Source: Turritopsis dohrnii
Taxonomy: Eukaryota > Cnidaria > Hydrozoa > Anthoathecata > Oceaniidae
NCBI GenBank assembly: GCA_027922465.2
Contig: BQMF02000001.1
Location: 2,604,001 to 2,668,000 of the forward strand
Length of the DNA stretch: 64,000 bases
Reading direction: 5' to 3'
Positions 47,276 through 59,869 of this stretch are shown one piece after another. The stretch's first letter is position 1. Every line of letters starts with the position of its first letter. A program made the position numbers and the translations under genes. A model generated the notes under the pieces. The model saw only the letters and a program-made list of their open reading frames with translations, did no database searches and was not told the DNA's origin.

Positions 47276-50200
47276 CCAACTTTCGGTTCTTCGTCAGCCA
47301 GACAAACAATAAGAATGATATCCGCCTATCACAAAAACAGAAATTTGTTGAAAAATATACACACTATTTCAAAAGAAATGCTCTTCATCGCAGTGATGAA
47401 ACAGAAATGGATTAGAATCACGTGACGTCTCACAGTATAAGCAATATGTGTCAAGCAGATGATCAGGGACAAAGTGTGTAAGATTTCCTGGATGGCTGTT
47501 ACTAATATTTTATATTCAAGTTAACTACCAATTTCGATGACATCAGATTTACACATACTATATTTAGAGGAGATATTCGTCGCCGTGTTTTTTTGTTTTG
47601 CCCACTGAGGTAGATAAATCCAAACAAAATTGCGCTGAATGTCATTATAGTTTTTAGATATGAGAAGGCAGCACATAATGGTACCTGTCTGATGCATCGT
47701 TTTGTCCATTCAGTCATCGACATATCAGCTTGATATACAACGATGCGATGCTGATCTTCTTGATATGCTAGCCAGTTTGACAAGTTATACTCATGCACAC
47801 TAAGCGAACAAATCAATTAAAGAAAACTTCTGCGGCAAAGTAGAATAGGCGAGAGACAAAACATAACCAAGGGTTCATCACCTATCAAGGACTGCTTTAC
47901 CAAGTCTTTTCTTGACTACATCGCTCGTCAACACTAGAGTAGGCCCTGAAAAAACAAACAAACAAAAAACATTCCAGATGCAGATTTGTATTTACCTTAC
48001 CAAGCCTTGCTTGGAAGGAAGTTCTCTTACCGATGTTGTTGATTGCTAATCCAAGCTCAAATGTAAAGTTGTTTAATGGAACACTGTTTGAAGCAGGAAT
48101 CATTGCAACCGTACATAAGTTCTTTCCAACCATTTCTGATAGAAAGATGCAGAGATTGATAAATTCCTTTATTCTTAAGTTGATCATTATGAATCTATCA
48201 AAGCATATTTTTTTTTAATGAGAAACTAAAGGAAAAAATGTTGACTTGCCCAGCTTTGCATCATTGACAGATAATGGTCCTTTCTTCATCGAGCCAATGA
48301 TTCGATCGCCTAACAACTGGATCAGACGTGTGACAACCTTCAAGTAATGTGATGGTGTTGGTTAAGGATACTGTTTCAGATTGCTTAACCATCAAAACAA
48401 CAATTTACAAGTAAACAACACAAAATCCAATTCCTGGTCATATTTCAAACAAACAAACAAACCTGATGAATTCTTGTGAAACCAACTTACTTGTGGGTAG
48501 TGCACTTTGATGGTGTTCAGCAGTCCTTCAGGTATTTGTGCCAGCTCAGTATCCCTGAAACATATCCATAACAGTCATGTGGCAAGCAGTTTTTTTTTTC
48601 GGTTTTTTTTGTCACTTATTTTTTCGATAAACTAAAGACTCTTCGAAATAGTAAAACCAAAATCCATTTGTCAGCAACAAGTTACCATTACAATTGAGCA
48701 GCATAACATCAACGATACTTCCTTGATGATCAGCACGTACCTGATAGCATGAACTGATGAATGTCGTTCAGTATGGGTGAGCACTTCCACCTTTAAGAAA
48801 AAAACAACACTTCCAGAATAAATAAAGGAATTTACCTTCACTAACAAATTATATATCAACAGCATGCAAGGATAAGGAAAAATTACCAGGCCTACAAATT
48901 CACCACGACCATATTCTGTACCAATCACTTTTTTTCCTGATTCATGTGTACGAACTGCTCGGAGACGACCATTCAACATGATAAAAATCGAATCAGGTTC
49001 TTCCTTTTGCCTTGGAAAAAGAAACGATTTAAAAGATTCAAAGAATGAAGGAGGCTGGACAAAAAAATACAAGGTAACTTAATTACCTGTAAAGTGGTTT
49101 ACCCGATTCCAACATCATCCAATCCAAAGCAAAGTCGATATTTCGTACGAAAGAAGAAATCTTTTGTATTAAGCTATTTGCAATGGGTAATACAATCTTT
49201 GGATGTTCCTTGATCAACCTAAAGGAAGGTTTTAACTCATCAATTCTAGACAAAAGAATAGGTGTTATTACTTCTTAAAGAAAGGTCCTCATAGAACATA
49301 CTTGTAGAAGTTGATTTTGCTTATTGTTACCACGTAAGATGTGACGGTTGTTCGTATGGAGAAAAACGATGAGTCACCGGTGATCAATGACAAAGAACCC
49401 ATAAATTCACCAGGTACACAAGTGAACAAGACATCCTGAGAAATTCAAACAAAAAACGTTACTGAACGGATAGGAGATTGCAATCAAGTTACTACTGCTG
49501 ATGAAATAGCATTAAATTGATCAACCTGTTCTTCAGTGTGACGGCGTGTTTGAGTGACTTCCAATTTCCCTTGCACCAAAAAGAATAAACTGGAGTCCTA
49601 ATTATAAATCAAATCATTTAAAATTATCATTACGGTTAGTTCTCTGATTAATAAACAAACAACTCAAACGACTCACCTTGTCACCTTGCTTAACCAAGTA
49701 TGCACCAGAAGGGATTTTATCGAGAGAAAGGATGTTATCCAATAACTTAGGAGTCTGAAGATATAAAAGTAAAGAACTTCAGATTACTTGATGAACTTGA
49801 AGACTTACTTACAATGTTCCAGAAAGCTCACTTGAACAGCATTGTCCTTTAAATATACACTTCCTGACACTTCCTACATTTTCATTTCTGAGAACCAGAC
49901 CCTTGTAAGAGCAAATTTGTTTATGTTTTTCATTGTGTAGTCAGTCAAGCCTGTTATCTTCATTTGCTTTCACTATCATTGTAAACGAATTGGTGCCAAT
50001 ATCCTTAAACAAAAGCCATACAGATTTGGCCGTTCTTTGTCGAAAGCATAAGTCAGATTGAACCCTCAAATAAAGATTGGCTGTGGACACGATATTGAAT
50101 AAACGATACAATCACTAGAATTCTTCTAGCATTGTTTCTTTTGCACGTTACATTATTATTTATTTATTATCAATTAGTTTTATAAGGTGTAAAATTAACA

Positions 50201-53200
50201 ATCCAGTTTCAACAGCATTGACGTGATCATAGAGATGAACTCCCTGAAAGCTTGTCAAAAAATAATGAAAATAATGGATTTTTCGTAATCCTGTTGTTTT
50301 TTCTGTTATTGCTATGTTGTCCAGTGTGATTCAAGTGGGCACACTGGACCATTGTAGTTAATAAAAGCTATTACACTAACATACAGGAAGATTCAATAAT
50401 TTGACCACATCGGATCGAACTGCTGCTAACATTTTCTCTTCTTCCTCTGCAGCAATTTCAGAAAAGACAGGGACTGCATCATCGCAGACCAGCTGAAACG
50501 ATCCTTCTTTGGGGAACTCAAAATTCACACCACTTAATTCTTCATCAGATGTTGCGATGCCAAAAGAACTAATTGGTTCACTTGTATCCAACCCAACACG
50601 ACCGAGTACAGCGTCGAAATCTGATGACGACACACCTGCCATAATTGTGTTTTGTTCACTTAGTGTTGCTGAAAATAAAATGTTTCAGTTTTGTCACATT
50701 ATGACACAATTCTGTGAGAAAACTTGGAGAAAGTAAAAGGGATAAGAACAAATTATATAGACTGTAATATTGTTGGACTATCGTGTAAGATGTCCTACGA
50801 CATTGTGGGTTTTTCATCATTTTCTGTACACCTTCATACAATAAAGAACCTGGAATGTTCAACTCTCACATATCAAATCAAGCAAAAACAAACTTACAAC
50901 TTCCATACAGATTGACAAGACGACCATGTGACCCAGTACGTCTTATTTGAACGGGCGATGTCTTTGACTGACTTTTATCAAGTGTCATACTTCTTTTTAA
51001 AGAAGGCTTGTTTTGATTTATGGGGATGCCTTGTGATGAAGACATATCTTCTTGATCTTCTTTAATCGACGTGCACCCGCGGCCAGGACTAACAAGGTCT
51101 ACGGGTCGTGGCACATCTTTGGCTTCTTTCGTATTGTTGCCAAGTGAATAAACAGATAGAGATTTTAACTCTTCATTGATTCGACGAGTCTTGTTTTATT
51201 AAAAAATATTTTATAACTTTACAGATATAGATGAATAAAATAGTACATTATTTTATACACATTGAAAAAAACTCACAGAGGATGTGCTTATCAATTCCGT
51301 TGATAAACCCAAAAAACGATAGAGAGCTTGAAATGTTACTTGTTGCAGCCTTAACATGACTATCTAATAGGAAAAAAAAACATATAGAAAACAGAGTTCA
51401 CAGTAGCAGTCAACTTGTAAGTACTTCGCACCTGCACGATTCGAACCAAAGATTCTGGATGGTCTTCAAAAACTTTTTTAAATGCACGTGAAGGAAGCCT
51501 GATCAGGAAAATGGTGAAAAAAAATATGAGTTGTCAGAAAAACAAAAATTACAAAATAAAAGACAAAAGTAAATAAACAACAAACAACTTACATAAGTAC
51601 TTCTGAATCAACCGCAGCTCTGATCAAAATCGAATAACGGTATGAACTACTACCCTGAAAAATAAATAAATTTTACAAACTTTTTTCATGAAAAGAAGTT
51701 AGCCTTATCCTGATATCTACCTGTCTGTTTGAAACAGGGTCATATCAATCCAATGTAATAGGTCAATGTTGAAACCATGCACATATATAGGGTGATATTT
51801 GAGCCTAATAGACTTATGATAGGGAGTATGGGATGCTCCAATAGAACTGTTGTTATGCACTACTCAAAATGAAATAGGGTTTGTTGATTATATTCCCATG
51901 AACTCATAATCCTGCAGCAACGTCTAATAATGATCGAAAGCTTTCTCACTCTTATAGCATCAAGTATATTCATAACACTGTGAATGTTATCTCCGGCTTT
52001 CACTTTCTTCAGAAGCATTTCTGTTCCTTTCTATGAAAAAACAAAAACAAAACCCAAAAAACTGATGATACTTCAAACGATAGATTTGTATGTAACGGGA
52101 ACTAACACAGACCGTAAAAAGGGATTTAGAAAAAACATCAATAATTGCATTCTGGAATCATGCAGAATTAAAAATCATGCAGGATCCTTTTCGTTTTGAG
52201 ACGTTACCTTATCAACAAGATATAAATTGATTTGGCCAGACTGTACGATGTAGATGCATTCCTCCATCTAAAAAGTACTTAACAATTATACAAAACTGTC
52301 CCCAAAAATTTGAAATACCCAGTTGATATTATCTATAACCGTTAAGCAAGAAAAATGCACACTACTCAGACAACAATGTTTTTTCTGTCCGAAAAACATT
52401 GCTTATCAATGATTGCTGCTCGCTTTTTAGCATGTTCAGGCGTACCTTTTATACTTTTTTTGTAGGCATCGAAGGAAATTGAAGCAACTTTATGCAAACA
52501 AACATTCACCGTGTCCAACGTCACTCAGCAAACATGTTCTTAGTAACAGCATGGTGGGATCTCAAAAAAATCACTGTGATGAAGAGCAACTACTTACTGG
52601 ACCTGGCTTGAAAACAGTTTTTCCCATAGGAAAAGACTTTGTGATAATATACTTGCAAAGTTCAAAAAATAACGGCTTCTCAAAATGCCCAAACACACTA
52701 AAAATAACAAATGTCAACTCAGTAAACAGAAAACCTCGGTAGCAGAAAATTGTTTCATAGATTGTTATTGTGGCAAATTAAGAAAATTAAGAAAAAACCG
52801 TTCCAACAAGATAAACACACAAAACAGAAGGTAGAAGCTAGCTTGAAGATGGAAACTGGATGTATTTGTTATGTTGACTAGAGACATTCAGACATCGTAT
52901 ATTTGGGAGACATCATAGTAAGTTTCCTCCCTTTTGCTTGATATCATGAGCAACCAAGTTAACGATGTAATTACATTTTTTTTTATTTTGTCCTTAAGTA
53001 ATCAAACACACAAGTTTGATTCTCGATAAATTTGTTGTATTCACTATTTCCAACATATATACTCAAAAAAAAATCCTTTTGCTGTTAGGCAACTACAATA
53101 AAATCTTTTTGAAGGAATGGCTCGATTGTGTATAGGAACGTCATATCTTCTAGAATGTTTTTTGTCATAAGTAAGAATAAAACATACCGAACACTTTTCA

Positions 53201-54579
53201 GCATATACATCACCTCCGCTGGTAGATGTGTTTCACTACCTGTCATCTATAAAACAGAATGAATAAATGGTTAGTATTGCAGAGTATTAGGAATCAATAT
53301 AAAAATTACAAAATGGTAACTTACTTCTGTGAAATCTGCTTCTAACAACGCAGCCGGGGGTTCCCGAGTTACCCTTATTGATTCACTTTCTTCACGTTGT
53401 AAGAGTCTAAAATAATAGTTACACTAAATGTCTCAAAAAGAAGACTTGAAAATCACAAACCTAACGCATTCTTCCCAGCTGTTTATATTAACTGGAACTA
53501 TTCACTAAAAACTACTTCTTGCACAAAAACACTAAACTGAGTGAAATTTCGAAATACACTTCTTCACAGCAGACTATACAGAAAATTGCTCTTCACCAAA
53601 ACAGTAAAGAAAATTAAATCATATAAGCATAAATACTAAAAGCATATCAGGAGGAGAACTTGTAACTAATGACAAAAACAGTTTTTCCATAATGCAATGT
53701 TAAGACAGAAAACAACAATTAAAGAGGCTTACATATTTTAACAAAGGAAAACTCCCTACCTCGAAAAAGCGGAAGAGCGTCTTCGATATCTTTTTCGATT
53801 AGATTTAACTGAAACTTCTTCTGTACCAGGTAAAACATCGTCTTTGAACTGACGTACTTTACGTAACATCTTAGTCGTATAGAATCGTAACCTGTCTCTC
53901 TTTCGAAATCGAACTTTCTGTAGTTGTTGTTCTTTTCCATTTTTTTCTGCATTTTCAAATTCTAAAAATCGTATAAAAATTCAACCATCATCAATACATT
54001 TAGCAAAAAAAAAAAAAAAAAAAAAAAAATCCTCTAAATTGATTCTTTTCATCCTTGGATGAGGACTTCCATATAGTCATTAAAAATCATTAAAATGAAT
54101 TAATTCTTTATCGGAATTTACCTTTTTAGTCTCTACCTTTGCACAAAAAATAAACAAAAAAAAAAAAAAATGACACTGAGATATTTACAAAGGTTTGATA
54201 TTTACAAAGGTTTTCATAATAATCAAGGAATTGTACTAAGTTGTACAACTACAACAAAAAAATGAAACACCTGATAACTTATAGGGATAACTTACTTTTT
54301 TTCTTTTTTTGACATGTTAAAACACATATGAAAATTATCGTAAGAAATGACACCACTCCAAAAACCAAATAATCCTGAAACGAACAGACAGAAGATGATA
54401 TCTCACTAGTATGGAAATGTATTTCGTTGCATTCTACCGTTGATGTATACACAACTATTAAGAGTTATATGGAAAAAGAACTTTACCTGCAGTTGGCCAA
54501 TGCTTTGAACATTTATAGCATCTCTCAACTTATCTGCTAACATCTGAAAATGTTTGCTTGCTTCGTCTGTGCTAGCCAT
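43903..54579 (-). CDS. PNPLA6: Neuropathy target esterase-like lysophospholipase (patatin-like, PNPLA6/7)
   Basis: Forty exons on the minus strand, listed 5' to 3': 54487-54579, 54296-54374, 53760-53961, 53325-53406, 53188-53246, 52598-52697, 52208-52267, 51950-52030, 51593-51654, 51432-51498, 51277-51363, 50898-51189, 50385-50668, 49677-49754, 49526-49597, 49302-49435, 49087-49218, 48887-49010, 48741-48790, 48491-48554, 48250-48337, 48031-48135, 47882-47945, 47685-47799, 47272-47325, 47034-47174, 46805-46852, 46683-46717, 46516-46593, 46376-46419, 46177-46289, 45940-46003, 45790-45842, 45326-45395, 45128-45244, 44778-44926, 44582-44694, 44467-44506, 44269-44382, 43903-44172. They sum to 1358 aa, the family's length. 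One membrane helix (about 32-52) is followed by [13 protein letters not shown]. Three cyclic-nucleotide-binding-like domains follow (about 164-324, 517-615 and 650-735). The patatin domain has GGGGARG (972-978), the nucleophile in GTSMG (Ser1002) and DGG (Asp1122). The enzyme deacylates (lyso)phosphatidylcholine on the ER. One intron is GC-AG, and one donor abuts poly-T. The C-terminus may vary, because GTACGT precedes the stop by a few codons. Confidence 0.95.
44961..45069. repeat. CCAGTGG-type MITE in a PNPLA6/7 intron
   Basis: CTTTGGGCAAACTTGTTGAA, GTGCGAAGGAGTGCATTTCT and TGCTCTTCATCGCAGTGACT follow the order of copies 3 and 4. The terminal repeats are worn. It lies in the intron between 44926 and 45128. 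Confidence 0.75.
47241..47270. repeat. 30-bp A/T homopolymer at a PNPLA6/7 splice donor
   Basis: Thirty A residues on the plus strand are thirty T residues on the coding strand. They begin directly after the donor G of exon 47272-47325, so the donor reads AAAG/GTTTTTT. This is far from GTAAGT. The intron is 97 bp. Confidence 0.9.
47341..47398. repeat. CCAGTGG-type MITE, partial copy in a PNPLA6/7 intron
   Basis: ATATACACACTATTTCAAAA and GAAATGCTCTTCATCGCAGT are the interior of the family; both ends are missing. Confidence 0.7.
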
Positions 54580-55202
54580 TTCTGCTGACTTCCCATTAAT
54601 TTCAACAAGTACACTTAATCATACATGTTGGCTGTTATTGTTAGTATCTCCTATAAATACATGAAAATATAAATCGTTAATATAAAACACAATATTATAA
54701 GAAATTGTGAAGAAATACACTAGCCTAAAATATAAGTGACATAGAACATCAGCTGAATTTTCAAAATTCACAGAATAAAAAGAACAATGTCTATCATTAT
54801 ACTATCACGTCAAATGGGAGTTGATGCAAAACCCATTTCAGTTCCAAAGAAAAATAATATTATTCCTGCCATAATGAATATAATATATAATATAAATATT
54901 AAATGAAGGTTGCATTAGAAAGTTATCAAAGTTTAACAACAACGACAACAACACTCGTCTACATTTCTTTTCGAACACTTTTTAATATTATAAATTGTGA
55001 AATCTTCATCTGATACACATAAAAGATTGTGACACCTAAACATGTTGTGAGATCATTGTTTATTAGGTCCATTTTATACGCTGTGCCGTGCCAAGCCGAA
55101 CTCGCTATATTTTCACTTATAAAATGGACTTAAGATTCTTCTTTTTTAAGTCTTCGAAATAAAGAAGCTTTACAAAAAAAGGTGCAGACCTTGCAAATAA
55201 GG

Positions 55203-55208
55203 TTTATT
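55203..55208 (-). promoter_or_regulatory. Possible poly(A) signal of HMG-CoA synthase
   Basis: AATAAA on the minus strand about 365 nt after the stop codon. It is the nearest exact match, but the region is so AT-rich that chance is likely. Confidence 0.3.
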
Positions 55209-55571
55209 CATTTTTACTCTTGATAATTTTTTATTAAAACTATCATGATTGCAATACTAGACTATTCTGAGTAGTAGCCCATTGACATTTTATGATGAAG
55301 AGTCTGATTTCTTTACAAAGAATAAAGACATCAATACACATGCAAACCAATCTTATCATGCAATCTGCTAAAAAAATCTATATCAATAAGCAATATATAA
55401 TAAAAGATATAGAATGAATGAAAATCTAAAGAACTGATATAGAAAGAAACAAGCTATCTGATGCACAACACCTACCATAAAAAGCACGTGTACTTTGAAT
55501 TACATTTTCATAAAATATTCTTATGTGTGGTGTTTAAAATTAAGCAACATTTTAGAAGAACTAAATAGAAG

Positions 55572-56981
55572 TTAGCATCCGTTTTGGAAAAAGTTATTTC
55601 GTTTGTAGTGTCGTCTGAACTTCTCGTCTACTGCAGTAAGGTAATACGTTCCAGGAAACAGTTCCTTTGTTGAACATTTTGGTGTATATGATTTCACATT
55701 GTGAAATTTCTCACGTAACTCCAAAATCCTCTCAAATTCTTCTGGCAGTACCTCTTTCCTGGACGCAAGTCTTTCTTTGATGCTTTGTAGAGATTCGATT
55801 ATTGTTTGAAGTTTTTGTTTCAGATCAGGATTTGGGCAAACAGTTACTGAAAACATTGATGATGCTAAGCCAGAACCATACGAGAAAAGTACTATACGCT
55901 TACCAATCAAATCTTGGATTGGTGTATCAAGAAGCAAACTTGCCAAGCTAGCATAAAGTGATGGTGTGTACATGTTCCCTACATTTCTGGCAAGAAAAGT
56001 GGAAGCATGTGTCTTCTCTTCATACCAGGTTTTACTGCATGAAACAGAAGCTTTTTCAATCTCTTTATATAATGAAGGATCTTGTAAAGACTTTTCTAAG
56101 CCAACATTAGCATACTTTTCAAGCACTTGAAATCTATCTGACACAACATTGTTATTATTGCAACTAATGAAATCATTGAATGCACATCTAGCAATTGACT
56201 TTCTAACCATTTTGCAAAAAGGTGTATGAAACACCAGAAAATTAAAATTTTCCAAGGTACAATGATTTTCAACAGTGTTAAGTTGACGAAATTTGTTGAC
56301 ATATCTTTGATAGCACTTATCCAAGGAGGAGAGATAACACTTAACACTCAACTGGCCGTCAATAACCGGGTATTCAGATGACAAATTTGGTTTATAGAAA
56401 TCATAAACGTGAGCCATATGTGTAACTCTCAAACCACGATCAAAGACTATTGGTGCATTAGGACCAACCACTAATGATATTGCACCGCAGCCACCACTAC
56501 AACGAGCATTTCCAGCAGCATAAACGGCAATATCTGCCATCACAACAATTGCTAATCTACCATCCCATGCACTACTCTCAACCCAATTTATGGCATTGAA
56601 AAGTGCAGATGTCCCTCCATAGCAAGCATTTGTTGTATCGATGCCTTCAATATTGGTATTCCCACAATCTTCGAATAGCTGCATAAGCACTGACTTTACT
56701 GACTTGGATTTATCAATAATTGTCTCTGTCCCAACCTCTAGGCGACCAACGTCTTCCAAGTTGATATGGTTCTTTTCAACCAAATTATGTACAACTGTAA
56801 GGCACAGGGAGTTGATGTCCTCCTGATCTCCACAAAAACCCATTTTGCTTTGATCCAGACCAACTGTATATTTTCCTTTGCTTACTCCATCAAAATCTTC
56901 CAACTTTTCCTGATCCACATATAAGTATGGAAAATATACTTCCATTGCAACGATACCAACATTTTGTGGCCAATGACTCAT
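55572..56981 (-). CDS. HMGCS1: Hydroxymethylglutaryl-CoA synthase, cytosolic type
   Basis: One uninterrupted frame of 469 aa from the ATG at 56981, with MSHWPQNVGIVAMEVYFP as the canonical start. An acceptor-like AACAG just upstream (about 56986) suggests a spliced 5' UTR. The enzyme condenses acetyl-CoA with acetoacetyl-CoA in the mevalonate pathway. Catalytic residues are in place: Glu86 (VGTETI), the acyl-enzyme Cys120 (TTNACYGGT) and His252 (FHTPFCK). GNARCSGGCGAISL departs from the usual GNARPTGGVGA, with Cys replacing Pro and Val. There is no N-terminal mitochondrial presequence. The C-terminus (YYLTAVDEKFRRHYKR) stops soon after the core, so it lacks the roughly 40-residue tail of vertebrate HMGCS1. 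The complete lack of coding introns contrasts with the 40-exon neighbour. Confidence 0.93.
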   Translation of the reverse strand: MSHWPQNVGIVAMEVYFPYLYVDQEKLEDFDGVSKGKYTVGLDQSKMGFCGDQEDINSLCLTVVHNLVEKNHINLEDVGRLEVGTETIIDKSKSVKSVLMQLFEDCGNTNIEGIDTTNACYGGTSALFNAINWVESSAWDGRLAIVVMADIAVYAAGNARCSGGCGAISLVVGPNAPIVFDRGLRVTHMAHVYDFYKPNLSSEYPVIDGQLSVKCYLSSLDKCYQRYVNKFRQLNTVENHCTLENFNFLVFHTPFCKMVRKSIARCAFNDFISCNNNNVVSDRFQVLEKYANVGLEKSLQDPSLYKEIEKASVSCSKTWYEEKTHASTFLARNVGNMYTPSLYASLASLLLDTPIQDLIGKRIVLFSYGSGLASSMFSVTVCPNPDLKQKLQTIIESLQSIKERLASRKEVLPEEFERILELREKFHNVKSYTPKCSTKELFPGTYYLTAVDEKFRRHYKRNNFFQNGC

Positions 56982-57356
56982 TATCCTGTTTACTATGAAG
57001 GAAAAGGTATAATTTGCTGCTATGACTAACAAAGACAAGACAGCCTGATCTGAAAAAAAGTAGCTTTTACAATAATTTTAATAAAATTATTGACTATTTT
57101 TTTATGAATGCTAATAATATTATAAGATTGGACAATAATCTAATAAATCACTCATTTTGTTAGGAAATTTTGTGACAAAAGTTTACATTAACATTACATT
57201 ACGTTTGCTACTGTTATGCCACTGCTGCTTGTTGTCCAAAATGTTTAATCATTTCGTTTTTGTATATATATCTAGTTAATGTATTGTTTTCAAAGCCCAG
57301 TCAATGGTGGTCCTGGGAAAATAAAATTAATAATAATAATAATATTAATAAAAAAC

Positions 57357-57560
57357 GTTATCCCCATTGGTTCCCGAGAGAATCGGCTATAGCTGCATAA
57401 TCCAGCAAGAAAGCAATAGTGGTATAACAGTAACATTTTTGGCTGGCACACCAGAGGTTCCAGGTTTGAATCCACTCTGAATGAACACAACTACCAGATG
57501 TGTCTTTGGTATGATGTCTCTGGTAGTGCTGTGAAGTCTTCAGATATTTTGGGGCCAATA
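57357..57560 (+). repeat. Probable tRNA-derived SINE or relic
   Basis: GGTTTGAATCCACTC near 57460 resembles a B box, with an A-box-like AGTGGTATAACAGTAAC about 45 bp earlier. An (AAT)n run lies at 57325-57350. Further downstream, GCCTCCCGTTAGGCAGGCCT (57670) gives a local hairpin. The ends are not defined. Confidence 0.4.
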
Positions 57561-59641
57561 GAGGTGTGGTGGGTCTAGTTAGAAATATGCAGGGTTAGAA
57601 TTAGAAAATAAATCTGGGTTTGTAAAAATAATCAACCCTAATTATTGTTTTTCTGACTTATCTCTATTGCCTCCCGTTAGGCAGGCCTTGCCATGAGAGG
57701 CGTGCAATCGCACACAACGTCTTAGACATGTGAACAATAGCACACCCAGAATTGTATGAGTGATCATGATACTAACTATACTAAGACGTATTTTAGCAAG
57801 TTTCTCTATGTGAAAGTCTTGGTTAAGCTTCCATTTCCCTGTGTTATTGTAAAGGGAGTTGAAAACTAAGATGTGTTATTGTTAAGGAAACTAAGACTAA
57901 ACTAATTTTATTGAATAACACGAAAATGAGTCATACTGGTACCACTTACGTTTTCATATTCTTTAGGTGAAAAAAAGAATTTGTATAATAAAGGAAATTT
58001 CAAAATTACCATAGCAAGGGTGGTCATTCTCCCTAGCAATAGACTATTGGTGAATAATCACTTAATATACCCAAGTTATCCCTGTCAATTGAATCATCTA
58101 TGTTTTATATAAATAGCTGAGCATGAACTGCAAAAAAGATTGAGATTACATTTATGTCGAACATAAGCGTGGTGATATCAGTCCTGTTTACACCATATAA
58201 TGATCAATCTTAAGCCAAAGTTATTGAATACTTCGTTCAGCATAACAGACTTAACGAAAATAGCGGTGCGGAAGGCGGACATTATTCATTGTGTATTATT
58301 TTGAAAATAAAATTATGACATACAATACTAACGATAACATACTACAAAGTGGATTTTAGAACAGACCTTTTTATAGAATGTTATGAAGTATTACACAATA
58401 TTAATGAGACATTCTCTATTTATTTACGTTAAATACATCAGGTGTGTTTCCTTTTTTTTCACTTGACGCTATAAACATTTGCCTAGAGAGTTAAGTAAAA
58501 GAAAGTTCGCGTCGCGACATGTAGCAACGTTTATGTTCAAGATGATTATATTATTCTAAAATCACCACTTATGTTGATGATGTATTTTTATTCTTCTTTT
58601 TCATTAAATAAATAGTATTTCTTCTTTATAATAAATTATAGTTTTGATTTTGATTTCTTTTTACGACTTTAACATGTAAAGAAATCAAAACCGCTAGTTA
58701 TATAAAAAATAAAAAATAAAATGTTTTGAACAATGATAGAGAGCGTATCCATTGCCATTGCTAACTCTAAAAATAGAATTTATTAGTGTGGAATACTAAT
58801 TTAGGAGAACATAGAAAATAGGAATATAAGAGATTTATTTGAGCAACAAAAAAGAGCACTGTGGTGTGTGCATGTTGCACTGTGGTGTGTGCATGTCGTG
58901 CACCGTCGTTCCAAGGAATTTGATTGAATATATATCTATTTAAAATATTGTTGCAACAACAGAGGAGAGATTTACGAAACCAGGGCATAAAAATCTGAGG
59001 ACTCATAATTAAACAGAAATATGTATTAAAAAATATTTATGAGGAGGTACCACATAAGCATTCATAATGTACATGACGAGGTTCCTCTCTTCTTCTTTTT
59101 TTATTTTTTTGTTTTAGTTGAGTTTTTTAAAGATGCTTAATTAAACTTGTGAAAATAATGTATTTTAATGCACATTATTTGCCCAAAAAATCATAATGCA
59201 GGTGGGTTATGCTGAACAGAGTATTAAATAACTATGGCCTATCATCCAGAAAATAATCAGTAATGTTTTTCAACTTAAGTCATGAATCCAATAGGAAAAA
59301 AGTTTTGTATAAAACTTAAATACAAAAAGGTATCAAACTGACAGAAATTACCACATCCTGAAAACTATACAATAAACCATTGCCTACACAGACCATTAAA
59401 TTTTTAAAACTAATCAGGATGAATAAGAGGGCAGAAATCATGAGCATGATGTAACAAAACCTTGAAAATGATTTGAGTCTTTGAGTCATTGAAGTTAGAC
59501 ACAATCTTTGAAAAACTTGAGTATAGTAGAATGAGAATTTTTTTTGTTTGTTGTTTATTTGATTTTTAACAAACAATTTTGGCTCAATCATGAATTCGCT
59601 TTCTAAATTTCTACTAAGCAAACCAAACCCAAATCTACGCA

Positions 59642-59869
59642 TCCATACGCATGCAGGGTCCCAAATTATTCAACTGTCTACCAAAAGCCCTAAGAAATCT
59701 AACAAACTGCAAAAAGGATGTTTTCAAAAAGAATCTTGACAAATTCCTGTGCACTGTCCCTGATGAACCTCTTGTTCCAGGCTACACTGGCCTGAGGCGA
59801 GCAGAGTCGAACACTCTTGCAGTTATGGCTTTCACTGGTCTCAACGAGATGGGTGATCTCAAGATCTGA
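59642..59869 (+). mobile_element. LINE 3' fragment (C-terminal tail of a reverse transcriptase ORF)
   Basis: The frame reads QGPKLFNCLPKALRNLTNCK, followed by a KLDKFL-like FKKNLDKFLCTVPDEP and LVPGYTGLRRAESNTL, to a TGA at the end. This is the conserved end of many invertebrate jockey/CR1-type ORF2 proteins. Upstream RT sequence is missing, as expected for 5' truncation. It is in the opposite orientation to the LINE at 32-34 kb, and I cannot tell whether it is the same family. Confidence 0.75.

Noticed and set aside
46956..47309. 117-codon frame with a poly-Phe run in PNPLA6/7
   Set aside because: It reads through the poly-T donor and an intron in a frame that does not match the upstream exon; only the part before the GTAAGA donor (47174-47034) is an exon.
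56982..57038. N-terminal extension of HMG-CoA synthase
   Set aside because: The longer frame starts at TTG and includes an acceptor-like AACAG; the ATG at 56981 gives the family's normal start.
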